Shown here: piece after piece, positions 24,962 to 34,309 of the stretch | Layout: every line of letters starts with the position of its first letter | Numbering within the stretch: the stretch's first letter is position 1 | Source of the DNA: Fuerstiella sp. | GTDB taxonomy: Bacteria; Planctomycetota; Planctomycetia; Planctomycetales; Planctomycetaceae | DNA length: 64,000 bases | Assembly: GCA_014238335.1 (NCBI GenBank) | Contig: JABABI010000005.1 | Coordinates: forward strand, 95,804-159,803 | Direction: 5' to 3' | The notes under the pieces: generated by a model | The model's database searches: none | What the model was told of the DNA's origin: nothing | The model's input: only the letters and a program-made list of their open reading frames with translations | Position numbers and translations under genes: made by a program

Positions 24962-27586
24962 ATGACACCTCGAAAGTATCGAATCGGCCTGTGGACACTC
25001 CGACTCCTGCTGCCGTTGGCTCTGGTTATTCACATTCCTGCAGGTGCGCAGGAGCAGCCTGATCGGGTCGTTCAGCCCGGCGTTCCTCAGGGCACGGTTA
25101 CGTCGGGGCAGTTCAGTGACAGTCAGGTGTTTCCGGGAACTCAACGCGACTACAGCGTGTACGTGCCGGCTCAGTACAATGCCGATGAACCGGCCTCACT
25201 GATGGTGTTCATGGATGGGCGCGGTTATGCCAATCCGAAGGGGGCCTTTCGGGTTCCCGTCGTGTTTGACAACCTGATTCATCAGCAGGCGATGCCTGTC
25301 ACCATCGCCGTGTTCGTTAATCCGGGAACGATTGCCGCGACAGTGCCGGAGGCGCAGGGTCGCAGCAATCGCTCGTTTGAATACGACTCGCTGGGTGACC
25401 GATACGCGAACTTTCTGCTCGATGAATTCCTGCCCGTTACCCTGCAGCGGTTGAATGTGTCAACCGATCCTGCAGATCGAGCTGTATGCGGCATTTCTTC
25501 CAGCGGCATCTGTGCCTTCACCGCAGCCTGGGAAAAGCCTGATCAGTTCGGCAAAGTGCTGAGCCACATCGGAAGCTTCACGAACATTCGCGGCGGCTGG
25601 GCCTATCCGGGGCTGGTTCGAAAGACAAAGGGCAATCCGAAGGCGATTAAGGTGTACCTGCAGGATGGTCGCGACGATCTGAACAACCTGCATGGCAACT
25701 GGCCGCTGGGGAATCAGGATTTAGCGGCAGCTCTGCAGTTCGCCGGTTACCAATACCGGCTGCAGATGACGGGTGGCGGTCATAGTGGCAAGTGGGCCGG
25801 CGAAGCGCTGCCGGATGCACTGAAGTGGCTGTGGGACGAAAACGCCGAATCGACCAATATCTCCATCGTCAATACTAAGCCGAAGTGGGAACCACATCCC
25901 GACGCGATTGCTCAGGGTGACGCACCGCAGGGCAAGGTCGAAAAAATGGAACCGTGGGAATCGTCCGTCTTCCCCGGTACGACTCGCGACTGGTCGATTT
26001 ACGTGCCCGCTCAATATCAGGCAAAGCAGCCCGCCGCGCTGATGATTTTTCAGGATGGCGAACGAATGCGTGACCTGAACGGCCGGTGGCGCATTCCCAC
26101 GGTGTTCGACAACCTGATTGCTCGCGGAGACATGCCGCCGACAATCGCCGTATTCCTTAACCCCGGACACGACACAGCAAAACCTCGCAGGAATGGCAGG
26201 CATTCCAATCGAAGCTTTGAATACGACAGCCTGGGAGATCGCTACGTCCGCTTCCTGCTGGAAGAAATCATTCCGGAAGTCCGCCAGCGATATACGATCT
26301 CAGACGATCCCCGGATGCACGCGATTGGCGGTTCCAGTTCCGGAGCCATCTGTGCATTTACCGCGGCGTGGGAACGGACGGACTTTTTCCGCAGGGTCTA
26401 TTCCAGCGTCGGCAGCTTCACCAATCTGCGAGGCGGTGATGTTTACCCGTCTCTGGTTCGCAAGTCAGAACCCCGGCCCATTCGCGTCTATATGGCGGAC
26501 ACCAGCGGCGATGTCGATAACGCATTTGGAAGCTGGCCGTGGGCCAATCAGCGGATGGCATCCGCTCTGAAATACATGGGCTACGATACTCGATTTGACT
26601 GGGCCGAAGGCTATGCCCACAACGCCGACTTCGGCAGTTCTCGATTCCCCGACGCCATGAAGTGGCTGTGGCGAGAGGAATCTCACAAGCCGGTGATCGA
26701 CACACGTGGCGATCTGGGCGGTGATCTGACGCTGCTGAATCTGTTGATACCGGGCGAATCCTGGGAGCTGGCGGTTGACGACCTTGGTTTCGCGGATGCT
26801 TTGTGTGCCGACAAACACGGCAATCTGTACTTCTGCGACATGAGGGCTCCGGCTGTTATTCGTCTCAGCGCAGCTGATGGCACGAAGGTACAGATTACCC
26901 AGGAGTCCGTCAGCGGTCTTGAATTCAGTCCGGACGAGACGCTGCTGTACGCGTGTCAGGGGGCAAAGAATCGAGTTGTCTCAATCAACGTCAGCAACGG
27001 CGAAGTGAAGACGGTCGCGGATGGAGTCAAACCCAACGACCTGGCCGTCACCAGTGACGGCTTCATCCTGATTACTGAGACCGGTGCGAAACAAGTGACT
27101 CGAATCAATCCGGAGACCGGAGAAGTTTCACCAGTCGACACCGGCATCACCAAACCGAATGGCATTGCGCTGTCCGGTGACGGAGGGACTCTGGCCGTGT
27201 CTGACTACGGAGGGACTCACACGTGGACGTTCCGAGTCAACGCCGGAGCAGTTCTGGATGCGAAAATGCCCACGATGCCGATGCGACTCCGCATCGATTC
27301 GAAAGGTGAATTTCGCTTCAACAATCCGCCACCGTATGTAGCGACGTCCCGTGGAGACGGTATGGCCGTGGACAAACGCGGACGCTACTACGTAACCAGT
27401 GATCTTGGTGTCCAGGTTTTCGACTCCACCGGCCGTCCGTGCGGAGTCCTGCCCAAAGTGGACAACGACCAACCCCTGACAACCTGCATCCTGGCCGGCA
27501 GCGACCACAATACGCTGTACATCGCGCATGGAAAGCGAATCTATCGACGAAAGTTATCCGTGTTCAAGCCGGCGCGACAGCAATGA
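24962..27586 (+). CDS. Exported tandem esterase (two domains) / SMP-30 propeller protein
   Basis: An 874-residue protein from the ATG at 24962 with a signal peptide ending near IHIPAGAQEQ. Two homologous enterochelin-esterase-like domains follow. The first (about residues 35-300) has FPGTQRDYSVYVPAQYN and a nucleophile region CGISSSGICAFTAAWE. The second (about 320-580) has FPGTTRDWSIYVPAQYQ and IGGSSSGAICAFTAAWE. The C-terminal third is an SMP-30/gluconolactonase propeller (LCADKHGNLYFCDMRAP, KPNGIALSGDGGTLAVSDYG, DGMAVDKRGRYYVTSDLG). It is a paralogue of the 7-1764 gene with an extra esterase copy. Action on acylated sugars outside the cytoplasm is likely but not shown. Confidence 0.9.
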   Translation: MTPRKYRIGLWTLRLLLPLALVIHIPAGAQEQPDRVVQPGVPQGTVTSGQFSDSQVFPGTQRDYSVYVPAQYNADEPASLMVFMDGRGYANPKGAFRVPVVFDNLIHQQAMPVTIAVFVNPGTIAATVPEAQGRSNRSFEYDSLGDRYANFLLDEFLPVTLQRLNVSTDPADRAVCGISSSGICAFTAAWEKPDQFGKVLSHIGSFTNIRGGWAYPGLVRKTKGNPKAIKVYLQDGRDDLNNLHGNWPLGNQDLAAALQFAGYQYRLQMTGGGHSGKWAGEALPDALKWLWDENAESTNISIVNTKPKWEPHPDAIAQGDAPQGKVEKMEPWESSVFPGTTRDWSIYVPAQYQAKQPAALMIFQDGERMRDLNGRWRIPTVFDNLIARGDMPPTIAVFLNPGHDTAKPRRNGRHSNRSFEYDSLGDRYVRFLLEEIIPEVRQRYTISDDPRMHAIGGSSSGAICAFTAAWERTDFFRRVYSSVGSFTNLRGGDVYPSLVRKSEPRPIRVYMADTSGDVDNAFGSWPWANQRMASALKYMGYDTRFDWAEGYAHNADFGSSRFPDAMKWLWREESHKPVIDTRGDLGGDLTLLNLLIPGESWELAVDDLGFADALCADKHGNLYFCDMRAPAVIRLSAADGTKVQITQESVSGLEFSPDETLLYACQGAKNRVVSINVSNGEVKTVADGVKPNDLAVTSDGFILITETGAKQVTRINPETGEVSPVDTGITKPNGIALSGDGGTLAVSDYGGTHTWTFRVNAGAVLDAKMPTMPMRLRIDSKGEFRFNNPPPYVATSRGDGMAVDKRGRYYVTSDLGVQVFDSTGRPCGVLPKVDNDQPLTTCILAGSDHNTLYIAHGKRIYRRKLSVFKPARQQ

Positions 27587-27743
27587 TATGTGTTGTGTCG
27601 CTCCATTCCTGGTAACAGGGCATCTGCCACGATACACCAACGGCAACGCCCCTGCTTCACGTTTGACTCGTATGGCATAACCGCTGTATTCTGAAATACA
27701 ATCGAAGACTTATATCGCTCCGCGTAAACCAATCTGCGCTGCC

Positions 27744-29948
27744 ATGACTTCTGTTCAACAACGACGAGAGTTTCTTCGACTCGGCATCACCGGCATGACG
27801 GCGACACAAATCGCTTCTTTGTCGCAACATGCTGCGTCTGCGTCGCATCTGCCGGATGCTGGCCGTGGCAGCTTCGGGCGCGCCCGCAGTGTCATTGTGA
27901 TGTATTGCTGGGGCGGGATGAGCCATATCGATACGTTCGACATGAAGCCGAATGCCGGCCGCGAGATTCGTGGTGAGTTTGATCCGGTGTCCACCACTGT
28001 GCCGGGGGTTCACATCACAGAACACCTGCCGATGATCGCGCAGCAGATGCATCATCTGGCGGTTGTTCGCAGCGTGCATCATCGGTCAGCGGACCATCGC
28101 AAGGCCGCATACTGGAACCTGACAGGACATGCGGCAACCGGAGAGGAAGGCGGAGTGAATCCGCCGGTGTTGCCATCGCGCAAAGACTGGCCGGGAATCG
28201 GAGCCCAGGTCGCCATCGCAATGCAGCAGGACCGACGTTATCAAAACAGGAAGCGAGTCCATCGTGTCAATCCGGAGGATGTGGTTGAAGCCCAGGACAC
28301 GTCCGCATTCGATTGGGACAAGATCCGAGTCATCAGAAAAGTCAGTGTGAGCACCGATGTGCTCGGTCCCGGACATTTCCCCTCAGGTTCATTCGGTCGC
28401 CAGGACGGCTATACGAATGACGGTTCGGTCGAACTGATCGGTATGATTGGCAAGGCGTTTGCCTCATCGATTCCATTAACGCGGCACGCCACAGGACCGC
28501 AGGCAGACTTCTCACAAATGGTCGTCGGTGACGGCACGGCGGGCGACTGGGGTTCCGACACGCATGGTCGATCCGGCAACCTGTGCCTGATCGGCGATGG
28601 TGAAGCCAGTGTTCCACATGCTGGCTTCGGTTGCCACGCCAACAAGTTTATCACGCTGAATTTGGCCGAAGTCCGCAGACGTCATTTTGACGCAACCGAC
28701 AGGGCGTTTATCCTGACGTGTCGCGTCGGAATCAATGGTGATCCGGGCGTCCATGCCAGCGCAGTCGGACAGGCGGGAGTCTGGCTGGACGGAAAGCCGG
28801 TGGCGGTGAGTGGACTTCTAAAAAGAGATGCCCGTTCACAAACGCTGGAAGCTGTTATCCATCCCCAGGCAGGCTATTTAACACTGGCGATGCTGAATGG
28901 TGACGGGTCAACGTTCTTCGATGACATCGCCATGCGGGACGTATTCCTGCATGAAGTTGAGGGCGACCTTCCCGAACCACCTATCGAACAGCAACCGACC
29001 GAATCTGAGATCGCCGCACAACAGGTCACTGAAGACCTGGCTGCCAATTTGCCGCGGACCATCAGCATTCCATACCCGCTGGCCGATCGAGGAATCCTGA
29101 ACGGACAGTTCGGCGGATTTCTTGGTCTGGAGTATGATCCGGTGTTCGTTCACCCAGGCCGAGGAACATCCTTCAAAGGCGTTTCACCGAATTCCGGAAC
29201 AGTCGATTTGGCATTTCACGGGGTGACGAAACGTCGGATGGCCGAACGCAGCCAGTTGCTGGATGGCCTGAACGCAGGCTTCCCACGGGCTCTTGATTCA
29301 GACGCGGCGTTTCGCGTGCAGGCCTCGCAGGACCAGGCAATCAACATGTTGTTGTCACCGGACGTCAAACTGGCTTTTGATCTGTCCAAAGAAGCGAAAG
29401 TCACACGCAAACTTTACGGTGATCATGTGGCCGGTCAAAGCACTCTGTTAGGCAGACGCCTGACCGACGCCGGAGTACCGCTGGTGACTGTGAACCTGAG
29501 CGTGGGTGATCTGAACGGATCGTCCGGCGACAACTGGGATACGCATGGCAACAATTTCAACCGTCTGAAGAACAACCTTCTGCCGCCATGGGATCGCGCG
29601 GCCTCGGCACTGATCCAGGATCTCGCCGACAGCGGAAGAATCGACGACACACTGGTCGTGTTTCTGACGGAATTCGGGCGGACGCCGAAAATCAACGGCG
29701 CAGCGGGACGCGATCATTTTCCCAATTGCTACAGCGTTCTGTTTGCCGGAGCGGGGGTTCAGGGCGGTCTGGTGCTGGGCAAGTCCGACAGTACGGCATC
29801 CCGGCCAGTCGACGCGGCCTGCACGCCGGAAGATATTCACGCCACCATCTTCCACGGGTTGGGCGTTCGCCCGGACTTTCAGGTCCGTGATACAGATGAT
29901 CGGCCGCTGGTGATGTGCGAAGGGACTCCCCTGCCCATTTTTGGGTAG
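27744..29948 (+). CDS. DUF1501 protein with a large inserted domain
   Basis: A 734-residue Tat-type exported protein (MTSVQQRREFLRLGITGMTA), about 250 residues longer than usual for DUF1501. Normal DUF1501 parts flank an insert: SVIVMYCWGGMSHIDTFDMK and SVHHRSADHRKAAYWNLTGH before it, and FGGFLGLEYDPVFVHPG, FLTEFGRTPKING and AAGRDHFPNCYSVLFAGAGV after it. The insert (about residues 180-430) contains beta-rich sequence such as FGCHANKFITLNLAEVRRRH and AVGQAGVWLDGKPVAVSGLL, resembling an NPCBM/galactose-binding-like module. This suggests attachment to a glycan or target surface. No DUF1549 partner is adjacent, unlike the pair at 19766-23871. Confidence 0.88.
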   Translation: MTSVQQRREFLRLGITGMTATQIASLSQHAASASHLPDAGRGSFGRARSVIVMYCWGGMSHIDTFDMKPNAGREIRGEFDPVSTTVPGVHITEHLPMIAQQMHHLAVVRSVHHRSADHRKAAYWNLTGHAATGEEGGVNPPVLPSRKDWPGIGAQVAIAMQQDRRYQNRKRVHRVNPEDVVEAQDTSAFDWDKIRVIRKVSVSTDVLGPGHFPSGSFGRQDGYTNDGSVELIGMIGKAFASSIPLTRHATGPQADFSQMVVGDGTAGDWGSDTHGRSGNLCLIGDGEASVPHAGFGCHANKFITLNLAEVRRRHFDATDRAFILTCRVGINGDPGVHASAVGQAGVWLDGKPVAVSGLLKRDARSQTLEAVIHPQAGYLTLAMLNGDGSTFFDDIAMRDVFLHEVEGDLPEPPIEQQPTESEIAAQQVTEDLAANLPRTISIPYPLADRGILNGQFGGFLGLEYDPVFVHPGRGTSFKGVSPNSGTVDLAFHGVTKRRMAERSQLLDGLNAGFPRALDSDAAFRVQASQDQAINMLLSPDVKLAFDLSKEAKVTRKLYGDHVAGQSTLLGRRLTDAGVPLVTVNLSVGDLNGSSGDNWDTHGNNFNRLKNNLLPPWDRAASALIQDLADSGRIDDTLVVFLTEFGRTPKINGAAGRDHFPNCYSVLFAGAGVQGGLVLGKSDSTASRPVDAACTPEDIHATIFHGLGVRPDFQVRDTDDRPLVMCEGTPLPIFG

Positions 29949-30119
29949 AAAACATGAGGTGGAGAAGGGCTGCGAGCAAGTTGCGAAAACCCCGGATTTG
30001 TTCATTTTCCCGGTTGCATGGCAAACGTCCTGCCATTGGACGAACAGCCCGTGTTGTGTTTGTTTAATGATCCCGGATGGAATTGGGCAATCGTCTGCTG
30101 CATGTTAAATCAGTGTCAT

Positions 30120-30194
30120 TGACCGAGGTGGGAGTCGAACCCACAGGATCACGAGCCTCTCATGCTCGCCGCTTTTCCGTTTGCGTAGCCGGCC
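30120..30194 (-). tRNA. tRNA-like gene, anticodon GAG (Leu by code, class I shape)
   Basis: Read on the minus strand, acceptor GGCCGGC pairs with CTCGGTC (one mismatch). The D-arm is CGC-loop-GCG with GG in the loop. The anticodon stem CGAGC/GCTCG encloses ATGAGAG, with T33 and anticodon GAG. The T-arm is GTGGG-TTCGACT-CCCAC and the discriminator is A. CCA is not encoded. GAG means leucine, but tRNA-Leu normally has a long variable arm and this one is about 7 nt, and A at position 32 is unusual. It may be a divergent or inactive tRNA. Confidence 0.65.
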
Positions 30195-30216
30195 TGAACT
30201 TCAGCGAACGCCGCAG

Positions 30217-30286
30217 TTGCAGGTCCCGGTATCGAGCCGGGCGGGCCGGCCTTATGAAGGCCAGCTGGGCACCTGCCGAACCTGCA
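30217..30286 (-). tRNA. tRNA-like gene, anticodon CAT (Met)
   Basis: Acceptor TGCAGGT pairs perfectly with ACCTGCA. The anticodon stem TGGCC/GGCCG encloses TTCATAA (anticodon CAT). The T-stem CCCGG/CCGGG encloses CTCGATA, where position 54 is C instead of the usual T. The D-arm is shortened and lacks a standard loop. About 70 nt, discriminator A, no encoded CCA. The reduced D-arm and atypical T-loop mark it as non-standard. Confidence 0.65.
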
Positions 30287-30335
30287 ATGTATTTGGGATC
30301 ATCAAGAGGATTTAATGCGTTCTATTTTTCTTAAA

Positions 30336-30407
30336 CAGCCCGTACGGGATTCGAACCCGTATTGCCGGAGCGAAAGTTCAGCATCCTGCCGTTAGAAGAA
30401 CGGGCCG
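30336..30407 (-). tRNA. tRNA-like gene, anticodon TTC (Glu)
   Basis: Acceptor CGGCCCG pairs with CGGGCTG. The D-arm CTT-CTAACGGC-AGG has GG in the loop. The anticodon loop CTTTCGC gives TTC (Glu), but the stem next to it has an A-C mismatch. The T-arm ACGGG-TTCGAAT-CCCGT is perfect. About 72 nt; the base after the acceptor is U, which is unusual for tRNA-Glu. No CCA is encoded. Confidence 0.72.
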
Positions 30408-30463
30408 TATAATGTGTGTCCGACGAATTGTGAATCCGACATCATGGAAACGCATGCGCAAAG

Positions 30464-30535
30464 TGGGCCGGGAGGCGCTCGAATCCTCCTCTACGGTTCT
30501 TCAGGCCGTCGCTAAACCATCTCAGCTACCGACCC
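30464..30535 (-). tRNA. tRNA-like gene, anticodon GAA (Phe)
   Basis: Acceptor GGGTCGG pairs with CCGGCCC (one G-U). The D-arm GCT-GAGATGGTTT-AGC is standard. The anticodon loop CTGAAGA gives GAA (Phe), with the stem ACGGC/ACCGT mismatched at its last pair. The T-stem GAGGA/GCCTC has one mismatch around TTCGAGC. Discriminator A, no CCA. It is the first of the four in transcription order (Phe, Glu, Met, Leu). Confidence 0.72.
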
Positions 30536-30706
30536 ATTCTTAACTTAGCGCCACTCGTCGCGACATGCTCTAAGCGTTACCGCAGTTTTCAAAAAGATGT
30601 AGTTATGGGGCTCGTGGCAAAGTACCACTCTCATGCGGAAACACGTACGCCACGTCCACAAGTCAGCGTAATACGCTGCAGCTCGAACAAAGCCGCGAAG
30701 TCGCAC

Positions 30707-30733
30707 AAAAAAACGGTGTCGTTTGTGACACCG
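30707..30733 (-). terminator. Intrinsic terminator on the minus strand with no obvious gene
   Basis: On the minus strand the hairpin CGGTGTC-ACAAAC-GACACCG is followed by seven U. This is a textbook Rho-independent terminator. The nearest intact minus-strand protein gene reading toward it lies several kilobases away (cupin, 34310-34636), so it may end a small RNA made from about 30735-31100. Confidence 0.6.
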
Positions 30734-31382
30734 GGTTTTGTGTGCTTATGCAATGATAAAGCCAGGTGTCACAGGCGCATGAGGCAGGTCAGACAATTCG
30801 CCATCAGCATGGGGAATCGCTCAAAACCGCTTACCGCGTCTCTGAAATCTGACCACAGAACCGTCATTGCTGGAAATCTCTGAATTGAACTGGGTTGTGT
30901 GTAAGGGCTGAATGCTGCCGAACGCCGGACCAAACAAAGACATGTCCGTCGCGGCGTCCGTACAGAGTCAGATGTACGAAAGCCCGCGTTGGTTCGCGCC
31001 GTTTCTGAAAATCATTCAGTGGATCGTTAAGAGGGCGGGGGGATGTAACCGTTGGTTGAAGGGTGTGGAACGGGAAGTCGACGGGATTCCTTCGCCTTCT
31101 CTCCCCCGCTTGCAGACCGATTCGCAGGACATCGAACAACGCGGAAGAGAGGAACAAACTCAGGGCGGTGTGGCCCCTCCAATGACCTGATGCACCCGGG
31201 TCGGATTCTTTAGCAGCAAAGCTGGTGGATTACGGTCGAGATTGAGAGAATGAATCAGGTCTCCACCAGGAAGATAGCGCCGTCACGATAACGATGGAGC
31301 AGTTTTCGAAAATACGTAGCAGGCCGGAAAACGTTTTCGCGGCCATGAATCAGCGTAGTACGCTGTAGAACGGAACGCAGGT
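30734..31382. other. Intergenic region, no confident gene
   Basis: About 650 bp between the orphan terminator and the gene at 31383. Short overlapping open frames on both strands (30912-31190 plus; 30864-31157 minus) show no family signature, signal peptide or good ribosome site. I cannot assign a function. Confidence 0.5.
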
Positions 31383-33998
31383 ATGAAATCTCTTTTCGCG
31401 TTTTCCTTGCTGCTGACCGCGACGATGTCGAGCATCACCTGCCGGGCGGCTGACAGGTTGACGTTTGGTAATGTGGAGTGCGAAGGGGACTATCAGCATC
31501 ATCTGCAGGGGATCTGTACGAACGAAGTCGATGCCATCTACTGGTCGTTCACGACCTCGTTGGTGAAAACGGATCGTCAGGGTCGTGTGTTGACGACGAT
31601 TCCTGTAGCAACACACCATGGTGACCTGTGCTTCACAAGTGGGAAAATCTATGTCGCGGTAAACCATGGTCGCTTCAATGATCCGGAGGGCAACGCGGAC
31701 TCGTGGGTTTATGTTTACAGCGCAGAAACTCTTGAGTTCCTGTCGAAGCATTCAACGCTGGAAGTGTTTCACGGTGCTGGTGGCATCGGCGTCATGAATG
31801 ATCATTTCTTCGTCGTGGGAGGACTGCCAGATGGCGTTGCCGAAAACTATGTCTATGAATATGACGCTGACTTCGGGTTCCTTCGCAAACACATCATCAA
31901 CAGCGACTGGACGCAGTTGGGAATTCAGACGGCCGCTTTCCACGACGGAATCTGGTGGTTCGGCTGTTATGGCTCGCCGCAAATCCTGTTGAAGACGGAC
32001 TCGCAGTTCCAGCTGCTGGGCCGGTACAAGTTTGACTGTTCGCTGGGGATTGTGGGAGCCGCTCGGGATCGCCTGCTGGTTGCCAAAGGACCGCGCACCA
32101 AAGATCAGCGCTGTCTCGGATCGCTGCATCTGACGCACCCGGATGCCGAACATGGCCTGCGGGTGATTCCCGAAGAGGTGTCTGCACTGAACGAAGAACG
32201 CGTAAAAAGATCGGGGGCCTGGCACGAAAGCCGCTTCCGATTTGCTAAAGATGCAGCGTTGCAGACTACAGAAAACGGGGCGTCGGTTGAGTACGTCTTC
32301 CAGGGGACAGGCGTGGCGTTACGGCTGGGCGGTCACAATGTTGCGGCCTACGGGACGCCGAATCTGGGAACGCTGGCGGTCACGATCGACGACGCAGACG
32401 AGCAGATTCTGGCGCCACGTTCCCTGCCGCGTGAGATCGTCGTAGCGGATGGCCTGTCGGCGGGGTTACACAAGCTGCGGATTGAGCATCGCCGCGATGG
32501 CGACCTGTCCGGATGCCGCATCGAATCGCTGAACACATGGAGCGATGCTCGCGGAGAACTGCAGTTTCATGTGAGCGCTGAAGAGAATGCGCACCTTGTC
32601 GATTGCCGAGCGATCCTGCGACACGGCGATACGATCGTCCGAAACACATTGGTAAGAAACTGGTTGACCGGCCAGTGTGCTCTCACAGGGCTTCCACCAG
32701 GTGATGGTTACGCGCTGGAAGTTCGGGCAATTGGTTGGCAAACAGTACACGTGACAAATATCAATGTCGACGCCGATGGTTCTACAACGCTGACTCCGAT
32801 TTACCTCAGCCGGGATGCTGCGACCGTCACAAGCCGGTTTCGGTTTCCCCGCCTGAATCAGCCGGCGATTTGCAAACCGGGCCAGACGTTTCGTGCCCGT
32901 TTTCTTGGTTTTAACACGACAATCGAGCAGGTGACGCTGAAACGCACAGTGGGCCCGGCGGTGATTTCGCGAATCGTTCCGTTTAAAGAGTACAAATCTG
33001 CGGCTTACTACTACGACCGTGAGGTGATAATTTCGCTGCCGGAAGACGTGCCTGCCGGCGCTTATGATCTCAGTGTGAAGGTGACCGGCGGTGGACGCAC
33101 CGGCCTGTGCCGTTCGCCGCGCAGTGTGCACGTTGTGAAACAGTTTCCCCGTGACCCGGTATTCATCACGTTTGGGCACCTGGATACGTCAAGTCAGTAC
33201 CAGGCCGAATATCTGCAGCGGTTGGTGACCGCCATCAACCTGCTGGCTCCGGATATGGTGTTGTGCAGCAATGCCTGCAACCCGGCCTATGTCTCGGGAG
33301 CCCTGGCAGACCTGGACATGCCATACATCGTCAACTTTGGCAACCATCAATTTTCCGGCCACGAATCGTGGTATGGAGATCCGGTCGGATTGACCGACTA
33401 CGGGCCGCACGTCAGCGTCCTTAACTTCGGCTACCCATGGCACACTGACAGGTCAAAAGCCGAGGCACTGCTTGCATCTCGTCCGGACACCGCAGTCCGA
33501 GTGATCAATGCGTTCGAGGCGAACGCTCCCCTGAAACTGCTGGACAAATATCAGGTGCGGATGATTCATGACGCGCATGGAATTGGGGAAAAGGTGACGA
33601 ACTTTGGCACGACCCCGACGCGTCGCATCGGTAAGACGAATTCATCAAGTTTGCGCGTCGTTCGTTTTCGCGACAACCAGGTCGAATCATGCACGTACAA
33701 CCACCACGAGACATTACCGATCCCTTTCCCCCGCGAGGCTGTGTCGCCGTTGAGCGTTTCTTATGACCAGCCCAATGACGGGACTGAATCCTGCAATACA
33801 GCGACAGTGACGAACCAGCTGTTGGAACCGTTCCCTAACGGCCGAGTGCGCTTCGTGGTTCCTGCAGGCAGGTACGCCATCGCGGGTGGCCGCCTTGAGT
33901 CAGGAATCGTCAGCGACGACGATCGCATTCACGTCCTGACAGTTCGCGTGGACATCCCGGCGAGCAGTTCTGCGACGGTCACGGTGAAACCCAATTGA
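31383..33998 (+). CDS. Exported propeller protein with degenerate phosphoesterase-like C-terminus
   Basis: An 871-residue protein with signal peptide MKSLFAFSLLLTATMSSITC. The first ~260 residues look like a six-bladed propeller (LQGICTNEVDAIYWSFTTSL, HHGDLCFTSGKIYVAVNHG, IQTAAFHDGIWWFGCYG). The middle has Ig/carbohydrate-binding-like beta-sandwich sequence (VEYVFQGTGVALRLGGHNVA, DVPAGAYDLSVKVTGGG). Around residues 590-770 the pattern follows calcineurin-type phosphoesterases: VFITFGHLDTSSQYQAEYLQ, LLAPDMVLCSN, MPYIVNFGNHQFSGHESWYG. The usual G-N-H-D/E reads G-N-H-Q, so a metal ligand may be missing and catalysis is doubtful. I do not recognise a named family for the whole. It stands alone. 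Confidence 0.75.
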   Translation: MKSLFAFSLLLTATMSSITCRAADRLTFGNVECEGDYQHHLQGICTNEVDAIYWSFTTSLVKTDRQGRVLTTIPVATHHGDLCFTSGKIYVAVNHGRFNDPEGNADSWVYVYSAETLEFLSKHSTLEVFHGAGGIGVMNDHFFVVGGLPDGVAENYVYEYDADFGFLRKHIINSDWTQLGIQTAAFHDGIWWFGCYGSPQILLKTDSQFQLLGRYKFDCSLGIVGAARDRLLVAKGPRTKDQRCLGSLHLTHPDAEHGLRVIPEEVSALNEERVKRSGAWHESRFRFAKDAALQTTENGASVEYVFQGTGVALRLGGHNVAAYGTPNLGTLAVTIDDADEQILAPRSLPREIVVADGLSAGLHKLRIEHRRDGDLSGCRIESLNTWSDARGELQFHVSAEENAHLVDCRAILRHGDTIVRNTLVRNWLTGQCALTGLPPGDGYALEVRAIGWQTVHVTNINVDADGSTTLTPIYLSRDAATVTSRFRFPRLNQPAICKPGQTFRARFLGFNTTIEQVTLKRTVGPAVISRIVPFKEYKSAAYYYDREVIISLPEDVPAGAYDLSVKVTGGGRTGLCRSPRSVHVVKQFPRDPVFITFGHLDTSSQYQAEYLQRLVTAINLLAPDMVLCSNACNPAYVSGALADLDMPYIVNFGNHQFSGHESWYGDPVGLTDYGPHVSVLNFGYPWHTDRSKAEALLASRPDTAVRVINAFEANAPLKLLDKYQVRMIHDAHGIGEKVTNFGTTPTRRIGKTNSSSLRVVRFRDNQVESCTYNHHETLPIPFPREAVSPLSVSYDQPNDGTESCNTATVTNQLLEPFPNGRVRFVVPAGRYAIAGGRLESGIVSDDDRIHVLTVRVDIPASSSATVTVKPN

Positions 33999-34309
33999 TG
34001 CAAGTGACGTGGAACCTGGCGTCGGCCGTATCAACACCGGGCATTAGGACGGAAGGATTTTTCCTGTGCGCTTCTGGTTCTGTCGAAGGCGAATCCTCAT
34101 CAATAACTTTTTTCGAGACAGAATGGCCGTCTCAAACAATCCGAATCAGCACCCCCGAAGCTTGTGGAACTTCAAAGACACTCTCAGGACTGACCTGACA
34201 GACAAAGCTGAATGCCGTCAGGAAAACTGAAAGGCGTTTGAACGTGTTGGACACTGAGGCTGTTACCGCCATGACAAATCCATCCCAGCGCAGCTTCGTC
34301 ACGCGCCGC
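33999..34309. other. Intergenic region
   Basis: About 310 bp in a convergent gap between the propeller gene and the cupin gene. I see no gene, RNA or strong hairpin in it. Confidence 0.4.

Noticed and set aside
30912..31190. 92-residue plus-strand frame upstream of 31383
   Set aside because: No signal peptide, no motif, poor ribosome site; overlaps an equally featureless minus-strand frame.
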